Assembly: GCA_002238725.1 (NCBI GenBank) | Contig: MPMX01000012.1 | Span: 1 to 64,000, forward strand | Source: Rhodospirillaceae bacterium bin65 | GTDB lineage: Bacteria; Pseudomonadota; Alphaproteobacteria; Bin65 | DNA: 64,000 bases | Reading direction: 5' to 3' | In this document: piece by piece, positions 58,871 through 64,000 of the stretch | How positions within the stretch are numbered: the first letter of the stretch is position 1 | How the letters are laid out: each line of letters opens with the position of its first letter | Program-made: the position numbers and the translations under genes | The notes under the pieces: model-generated | What the model saw: the letters and a program-made list of their open reading frames with translations, nothing else | Database searches by the model: none | Told to the model about the DNA's origin: nothing

Positions 58871-59464
58871 TCACGCCGACGGCCGGCGGCGCGTGAAGGC
58901 CAGCGCAGTCAGTAGCAGCGTCAGGAATAGCGCGCCGACGGCAATGCCGGCCTGGATCAGCAAGTCCGGCCAATCCCGGTCCGGGCCGAAGAGCAGACCG
59001 CCGGCGCCGCCGATGGATTGCAGCATCAGGCCGGCGCCGGCGCCGCAGAGTAGCTGCCCTGTCGCCCTCGCCTCCCCTGCCCGGCGCAGCCGCAGGCCGG
59101 CGAACGCGATCGCACCGGCATAGACCGCCCAGCACAGGATCAAGGCTGCAACGACGATCCCGTAGACCGCGACGCTGCCGACGCCGGAGGCCGCGGCCAC
59201 GAACGCCGGAACCAGCGCAAAGGGCGCAACCGCGCCCGCCAGCAACAACCGGCGCGTCGTCCGGTCCCCGGTCTGGCTGCGCAGCATGAAGAAGCCGGCA
59301 ACGACGCCGCCAATCGCGAGTGGCGCCAGGATCGCGACGCGCAGCAGGCCGCCCGGGATCGCGTCGCCCGCCGGCTCCAGAACCCGATCGAGGGCGAGCA
59401 GCACGATCGCCACGGCGCCGATCCCGCAGGACAGCCGGCCCGAAACCGCTCCGAAACGCCGCAT
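58871..59464 (-). CDS. Membrane protein of unknown function
   Basis: 197 residues with about six predicted helices from ATG 59464 (MRRFGAVSGRLSCGIGAVAI). It ends in RRRPSA. No recognised family. It begins 17 bases after the end of the SDR gene, in the same direction, and so may be in one transcript with hdaA and the SDR gene. Confidence 0.6.
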   Translation of the reverse strand: MRRFGAVSGRLSCGIGAVAIVLLALDRVLEPAGDAIPGGLLRVAILAPLAIGGVVAGFFMLRSQTGDRTTRRLLLAGAVAPFALVPAFVAAASGVGSVAVYGIVVAALILCWAVYAGAIAFAGLRLRRAGEARATGQLLCGAGAGLMLQSIGGAGGLLFGPDRDWPDLLIQAGIAVGALFLTLLLTALAFTRRRPSA

Positions 59465-59481
59465 TCCGAAGTACCGTGCGA

Positions 59482-60261
59482 TTACAGCGTCGACATCGCC
59501 TCGCCGCCGTCGACGACGATGTTCTGGCCGGTGACGTAGCCGGCATGAGCCGAGGCGAGAAAGGCGCACATGGCGCCGAATTCCGCCGGATCGCCGACCC
59601 GGCCGGAGGGGTTGCCGTCGTAGCGGCCCTGCATTTCCTCCTCGAAGGGGATTCCCTTGCGCGCGGCCATCGCCGCCACATTGGAGCGCAGCCGGTCGGT
59701 ATCGAACGGGCCGGGCAGCACGTTGTTGATCGTCACATTGTGCTGCACCGTCTCGCGCGCCAGGCCGGCGATAAAGCCGGTCAGCCCGGCCCGCGCCCCG
59801 TTCGACAGGCCGAGGCCGGGCAAGGGTTTTTTTACGGCGTAGGACGTGATGTTCAGAATGCGGCCGAAACGCCGTTCGATCATCGGGTCGAGCACCGACT
59901 TTATCAGCAGGATCGGCGTGATCATGTTGGCGTTGCAGGCTTCGGCCCATTCGCCCGCGCCCCACTCACGGAAGTCGCCGGCCGGGGGGCCGCCGGCGTT
60001 GTTGATCAGGATATCCGGGTCCGGGCAGGCCGCGAGCGCCATAGCCCGGCCCGCCTCGGTCGTGATGTCGCCGGCAGCCGGTGTCACCGCCTGGCCCGTC
60101 GCATTGGAGATTTCCGCCGCCGTGCGCTCCAGATCGGCCGCGGTGCGCGCGGTGATCGTCACGCTGACGCCTTCGCGCGCCAGCGCTTCGGCACAGGCGC
60201 GGCCCAGCCCCTTGCTCGCCGCGCACACCAGCGCCGTTCTGCCTTCAAGCCCCAGGTCCAT
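59482..60261 (-). CDS. Short-chain dehydrogenase/reductase family protein with an atypical active site
   Basis: 259 residues, Rossmann fold: ALVCAASKGLGRACAEALAR (TGxxxGxG-like cofactor motif as AASKGLG), DILINNAGGPP (NNAG). Catalytic Ser is in NITSYAVKKPLPG. The position of the YxxxK pair reads GLSNGARAGLTG, so Tyr and Lys are not in place, although homologs with this SNGAR/SNTAR sequence are known. It is probably an NAD(P)-binding protein of unknown activity. ATG 60261 has GAGGGAG six bases upstream and overlaps the hdaA end by 17 bases. Confidence 0.85.
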   Translation of the reverse strand: MDLGLEGRTALVCAASKGLGRACAEALAREGVSVTITARTAADLERTAAEISNATGQAVTPAAGDITTEAGRAMALAACPDPDILINNAGGPPAGDFREWGAGEWAEACNANMITPILLIKSVLDPMIERRFGRILNITSYAVKKPLPGLGLSNGARAGLTGFIAGLARETVQHNVTINNVLPGPFDTDRLRSNVAAMAARKGIPFEEEMQGRYDGNPSGRVGDPAEFGAMCAFLASAHAGYVTGQNIVVDGGEAMSTL

Positions 60262-61021
60262 GCTCATCTCCCTCGATTGAGTCTGCCGGCTGCGCCGGCT
60301 GCGCCGGCTCGCCGGTCCGGTTCAACACCTCCGCAGCCAGGTCCCTGCCGACCTTCCGGCGCCGCTCCAGCGCGAGCCGGTCGATCCGGTCGACGAACTC
60401 CCGGATCGCGGAAAAGGACCGCTCGATCCGCGGCAGGACATAACGCACCGTTTCGGGCTGGACCGGCAGCTGCCGGTCGCCGAACTGTTTGCGCATCACG
60501 GTTTCGAGCAGCCGGTCGTCCGGCAGGGCGATCCCGGCCGCCGGCAACGCGGCGATGCGCGAGCGCAGGTCCGGCAGATCGACGGGCCAGGCGCCCGGCA
60601 GGCAGCGCGCGGTCATCAACAGGCTGCCGCCCGCCAGCCGGACGGCGTTGTAGAGATGGAGCAGCGTCTCCTGCCAGGCCGGCACCGCCGCCAGCCGCGT
60701 ATCGATGTCTTCCAGCAGCAGGGCGCCGCCCCCTTCGGCCAGTTCCCGCCCGGTTTCCAGGTCGAGCGCGCCGCCGCTCAGCGCCGCCGCGCCGCTGGAT
60801 GCCTGCCAGACCGCCGCGAGATGGGATTTGCCGCACCCCGCTGGCCCGTGCAGGACCAATCCGGCGCCGGGCCAGTCGGGCCAGCGGTCGACCCAGCCGA
60901 CGGCGAGCGCGTTGCACTCGGCGACGGCGAAATCCTCGCGCGCGAGCGCCGGCCGGAACGGGAGGTCGAGGGTGAGCTGGCGCGGCCGCGGAACCTTCCG
61001 GGCGGCGTTCCCGGGCGTCAT
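60245..61021 (-). CDS. hdaA: DnaA-related regulatory protein HdaA
   Basis: 258 residues, AAA+ protein related to DnaA domain III without the DNA-binding domain. Walker A LHGPAGCGKSHLAAVW, Walker B ALLLEDIDTRLAAVP, and FSAIREFVDRIDRLALERRR near the end. In Caulobacter HdaA works with the clamp to inactivate DnaA-ATP after initiation. N-terminal clamp-binding QLTLDLPFR is visible. It overlaps the DUF2066 gene by four bases. Confidence 0.93.
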   Translation of the reverse strand: MTPGNAARKVPRPRQLTLDLPFRPALAREDFAVAECNALAVGWVDRWPDWPGAGLVLHGPAGCGKSHLAAVWQASSGAAALSGGALDLETGRELAEGGGALLLEDIDTRLAAVPAWQETLLHLYNAVRLAGGSLLMTARCLPGAWPVDLPDLRSRIAALPAAGIALPDDRLLETVMRKQFGDRQLPVQPETVRYVLPRIERSFSAIREFVDRIDRLALERRRKVGRDLAAEVLNRTGEPAQPAQPADSIEGDEHGPGA

Positions 61022-62187
61022 TCGTCCGGTTCGCCGTCCGGCGTCCGTTCTTCTTCCGGCGCCCGTTCGGCCAGCACCCAGATCGTCTTCGCCTTCCGTC
61101 CCGTGCCGCGCTCCTGCCGCAGCAGCAGGCCGAAGGCCGGCAGCCGGCGCGCCAGATCGTCCGCATTGCCCCTGTGCGACAGGGACAACACGGCTTCGCC
61201 CGCGGAAAACGCGATCACGCGCTGGCCCGCCACTGACGGCGCTGCGACGAGGTTCTCGCGCACCCGGACCCAGGCAGCGAGATCGTCGAACCGGAGAACG
61301 ACCTGCGTCGCCGCCACCGGCCCCTCCGGCACGATGACGCGGTCCTTCCAGCGTTCCTGAAGCCAGGCCGTAAGCGAGGCCGCCGCATCGGCCATTGCGG
61401 TTTCGCCCGCCACGACCAGCGGTTCCAGTTCCTCCGAATCGCCGCTGCGCAGGTTGAACAGGGCGGCGGAAATCGCGAGCGTGCCCTCCTCCTCTCCGGG
61501 GCCGGCAGCAGCGACCAACACCTGTTTTGCCCCGTAGTGGCCGGCGACCGCCGCCAGGCTTTGCGCATCGCGTTCGCTCGCCTGGTCGGCGCCGATTGCC
61601 TGCAGATCCTTGAGACTGCCCTCCGGCAGGATGACGGGCACCAGGCCGGGCTCGCTTTCGGTCGCGGCCCAGGCATCGCGCCATGGATTCGGGTCGTCCC
61701 ACAAAATGCCGACGCCCTCGCCGCGCCAGACCGGCAGCACGAGCACGGGATCGCTGCGCCGCGCGGACCAGGCGATCCCCTCGGTGCGGAGAAACGCACC
61801 GACCGCCCTGGGCCTGAACAAGTAGCTCAACGCACCGTCGAACGAGCGGCCCGCTGCGGTTTTGCGCCGTTTGGCGCGGACCACCTCGATACCCCGGACC
61901 ATCGACCGCGCCCGCTCTGCCGGGACCGGCGGCAGAAACTCGTGCTCCCGGGCCGACGTGAGACGCCGGAACAGCCGGTCGAGCGCCGCCGGCGCGGCAT
62001 TCAGCGCCGCCTCGCGCCGGGCGACCCGGTCGGTCTTGCCCTTGCCCTTGGCCGGAATGTCGCGAACCCAGTAAATTTTCTCTTCCGCATGCGATGGTCC
62101 CGCGGCGAGCGAGGCGGCGATCAGGATGGCGGCCGCCGCGAGCGCAGCGCGGCCAAGCAGGTGCGGAGACGATGGAACCGGGGTCAT
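61018..62187 (-). CDS. DUF2066 domain protein, exported
   Basis: 389 residues with an N-terminal signal peptide (LLGRAALAAAAILIAASLAA) followed by the DUF2066 segment (YWVRDIPAKGKGKTDRVARR, then REAALNAAPAALDRLFRRLT). Function unknown; the family is common in proteobacteria. It is directly upstream of hdaA, which is usual in alphaproteobacteria, and divergent from purM. Confidence 0.87.
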   Translation of the reverse strand: MTPVPSSPHLLGRAALAAAAILIAASLAAGPSHAEEKIYWVRDIPAKGKGKTDRVARREAALNAAPAALDRLFRRLTSAREHEFLPPVPAERARSMVRGIEVVRAKRRKTAAGRSFDGALSYLFRPRAVGAFLRTEGIAWSARRSDPVLVLPVWRGEGVGILWDDPNPWRDAWAATESEPGLVPVILPEGSLKDLQAIGADQASERDAQSLAAVAGHYGAKQVLVAAAGPGEEEGTLAISAALFNLRSGDSEELEPLVVAGETAMADAAASLTAWLQERWKDRVIVPEGPVAATQVVLRFDDLAAWVRVRENLVAAPSVAGQRVIAFSAGEAVLSLSHRGNADDLARRLPAFGLLLRQERGTGRKAKTIWVLAERAPEEERTPDGEPDE

Positions 62188-62213
62188 CGGCAGCGGTCTC
62201 GGAAAGCGAAATT

Positions 62214-62255
62214 GCGAACGCGGGATTGCAAACTCGGGATTGCGAACTCAGGATT
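62214..62255. repeat. Three 14-bp tandem repeats
   Basis: GCGAACGCGGGATT, GCAAACTCGGGATT and GCGAACTCAGGATT lie head to tail between the DUF2066 gene and purM, upstream of both. Confidence 0.75.
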
Positions 62256-62334
62256 GGACTGGGTCGGTGAGGCCGCCTAAACCTACGCTCAAATCCCGAC
62301 CGGGGAAACCGCCGTCATCGCCCCTGAACCGGAT

Positions 62335-63408
62335 ATGACTGGACGCTACAAGGAAGCCGGGGTCGATATCGCGGCCGGCGGCCGGCTGGTCGACCGGATC
62401 GCCCCGATGGCCGAAGCGACGGCCCGGCCCGGCACGATGGGCGGGATCGGCGGCTTCGGCGGCCTGTTCGACCTTGCCAAAGCCGGCTATCGCGATCCGG
62501 TCCTGGTCGCGGCCACCGACGGCGTCGGCACGAAACTGCGCATCGCCATCGAAACCGGCCGCCACCGGACGATCGGCATCGACCTCGTCGCCATGTGCGT
62601 GAACGATCTGGTCGTCGCCGGCGCCGAGCCGCTGTTCTTCCTGGATTATTTCGGCACCGGAAAGCTCGAGCCGGACGTGGCGGCCGACGTCGTCGCCGGT
62701 ATCGCGGAGGGCTGCCGCCGAGCCGGTTGCGCGCTGATCGGCGGGGAAACCGCCGAACTGCCCGGCCTCTACGCCACCGGCGATTACGACCTGGCCGGTT
62801 TCGCGGTCGGCGCGGCGGAGCGCGGCCGGGTGCTGACCGGCAGCACGGCCGCGCCGGGAGACATCGTGCTCGGGATCGCGTCGGACGGGCTCCATTCCAA
62901 CGGCTTCTCGCTGGTGCGGATGCTGGGCGCGGAGGCCGGACTCAGTTGGACCGATCCCGCCCCGTTCGATCCGGCCCGCCCGCTCGGCGAAGCGCTGTTG
63001 ACGCCGACCCGGGTCTACGTCGAAAGCTGCCTCGCTGCCGTGCGCGCCGGATATTCCGGGTCCGGCGTCAAGGCGCTGGCGCACATCACCGGCGGCGGGC
63101 TGATTGAGAATATCCCCCGGGTCCTGCCGCAAGGCCTGGGGGTCGATCTGGACGGCGGCGCCTGGACCGTTCCGCCGGTCTTCCGCTGGGTGCAGAGCGT
63201 CGGCCGGATCGCCGCCGCCGAGATGGCGACGACGTTCAATTGCGGGCTCGGCATGGTCGCCATCGCGGCGCCGGACGCTGCCGGGGCCGTGGAAGCGGCG
63301 TTCCGCGAACACGGCGAGACCGTGACGGCGGTCGGCACGCTCGTACAGCGCGACAGCGGCGGGAAGACAGTGCAGATCGCCGGCTGGGACGAACAATGGC
63401 GCGCCTGA
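62335..63408 (+). CDS. purM: Phosphoribosylformylglycinamidine cyclo-ligase
   Basis: 357 residues. AIR synthetase motifs: [70 protein letters not shown], and [19 protein letters not shown]. Catalyses the fifth step of purine synthesis (FGAM to AIR). Start ATG 62335. Overlaps purN by 13 bases, so the two are coupled. Confidence 0.96.
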   Translation: MTGRYKEAGVDIAAGGRLVDRIAPMAEATARPGTMGGIGGFGGLFDLAKAGYRDPVLVAATDGVGTKLRIAIETGRHRTIGIDLVAMCVNDLVVAGAEPLFFLDYFGTGKLEPDVAADVVAGIAEGCRRAGCALIGGETAELPGLYATGDYDLAGFAVGAAERGRVLTGSTAAPGDIVLGIASDGLHSNGFSLVRMLGAEAGLSWTDPAPFDPARPLGEALLTPTRVYVESCLAAVRAGYSGSGVKALAHITGGGLIENIPRVLPQGLGVDLDGGAWTVPPVFRWVQSVGRIAAAEMATTFNCGLGMVAIAAPDAAGAVEAAFREHGETVTAVGTLVQRDSGGKTVQIAGWDEQWRA

Positions 63409-64000
63409 AGGTCGGTGTTCCGATCTCCGGCCGCGGCTCCAACATGGCGGCGCTGGCCGAAGCGTGCGCCGATTCCGCCTTCCCGGCGGAAATCGTGCTG
63501 GTGCTGTCCAACGAGCCGGGCGCGGCGGGCCTCGACCGGGCGCGCGACTTCGGCATCGAGACGGCGGTCATCGACCATCGCGGCTTTGCCGGCCGGGCCG
63601 CGTTCGACGCCGCGGTCACCGCCCGGCTGGAGCAAGCCGGCGTCGAGTTGATCTGCCTCGCCGGCTTCATGCGCCTGTTCACCGCCGGTTTCGTCGAGCA
63701 CTGGCGCAACCGGCTGCTCAACATCCATCCGTCCCTGCTGCCCGCCTTCCGGGGATTGAACACCCACGAGCGCGCCCTGGCGGCGGGAGTCCGGCTGCAC
63801 GGCTGCACGGTCCATTTCGTGCGGCCGGAATTGGACGACGGCCCGATCGTCATGCAGGCGGCGGTGCCGGTGCAGCCGGACGACACGGCGGAGAGCCTCG
63901 CCGACCGGGTGCTGGCCCAGGAGCACCGGATCTATCCGGCCGCCCTGCGCCTGGTTGCCGAGGGCGCCGTGACAGTCGAGGGCGAAAGGGTTGTCTATCC
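63396..64000 (+). CDS. purN: Phosphoribosylglycinamide formyltransferase (3' end beyond the window)
   Basis: 201 complete residues shown; the usual length is 190-220, so only a few are missing. Phosphate loop [17 protein letters not shown], the folate-binding and catalytic segment LAGFMRLF, then [10 protein letters not shown] (Asn, His), [18 protein letters not shown] with the catalytic Asp. Transfers formyl from 10-formyl-THF to GAR. Overlaps purM, as in many bacteria. Confidence 0.95.
   Translation, partial: MARLKVGVPISGRGSNMAALAEACADSAFPAEIVLVLSNEPGAAGLDRARDFGIETAVIDHRGFAGRAAFDAAVTARLEQAGVELICLAGFMRLFTAGFVEHWRNRLLNIHPSLLPAFRGLNTHERALAAGVRLHGCTVHFVRPELDDGPIVMQAAVPVQPDDTAESLADRVLAQEHRIYPAALRLVAEGAVTVEGERVVY

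Overview
This is 64 kb of GC-rich chromosome from an alphaproteobacterium, most like the Rhodospirillales. The placement rests on gene content: NtrBC followed by NtrYX, an IspD-IspF fusion, HdaA next to a DUF2066 protein, an NDUFS4-type complex I subunit behind a tRNA-Pro, a PopZ-family protein behind TolC, and SAM-II aptamers in front of metZ. It is an inference, not a phylogenetic result. I see no prophage, insertion sequence, CRISPR array or rRNA. Most of the window is housekeeping.

Layout. 1-5.8 kb: mtnA, tRNA-Asn and tRNA-Cys, pcm, a tolC-like gene with a broken frame, popZ and a CoxG-like gene. 6-11.3 kb: a complete LIV-type ABC importer (binding protein, two permeases, two ATPases), followed by a PIN/antitoxin pair facing the other way. 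12-19.7 kb: a minus-strand Mrp-type cation/proton antiporter operon of ten genes. It has a split MrpA and one antiporter-like subunit more than usual. 19.7-21.7 kb: thiX-thiY under a TPP riboswitch. 21.7-29.9 kb: a histone-deacetylase-like enzyme, an O-methyltransferase, tRNA-Pro, NDUFS4, lipA and a COQ10-like gene, the ispDF-pgpA-cinA-CPBP protease operon, and dusB with a broken frame. 29.9-41 kb: the ntrBC-ntrYX-trkA nitrogen and potassium control block, a D-amino-acid aminotransferase, a HAD phosphatase, hfq and hflX. 41-49.7 kb: an inositol-monophosphatase-like gene, mazG, the dac-tmk-holB-metG-tatD operon, tRNA-Ser, a TPR lipoprotein-like gene and a rhodanese. 49.7-57.5 kb: metZ behind what looks like two tandem SAM-II aptamers, a small K+ channel, a maleylacetate-reductase-like dehydrogenase, ppx and ppk, and SixA. 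57.5-64 kb: three unassigned membrane proteins, an SDR, hdaA, a DUF2066 protein, then purM-purN running off the end.

The most notable items are the following. (1) The metZ leader has a good promoter, a SAM-II aptamer followed at once by an intrinsic terminator, then a second SAM-II aptamer and a hairpin before the start codon. (2) The extra MrpD-like subunit lacks the usual TM7 Lys/His region. (3) hflX has no ATG/GTG/TTG codon where its N-terminus should start. (4) Two genes (tolC, dusB) are broken by imperfect tandem duplications of 116 and 50 bp; deleting exactly one unit restores each frame. holB carries long C homopolymers. Together these three look more like assembly errors than real mutations. 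(5) Several dispersed palindromes occur, including a 43-nt inverted pair with a compensatory base change.
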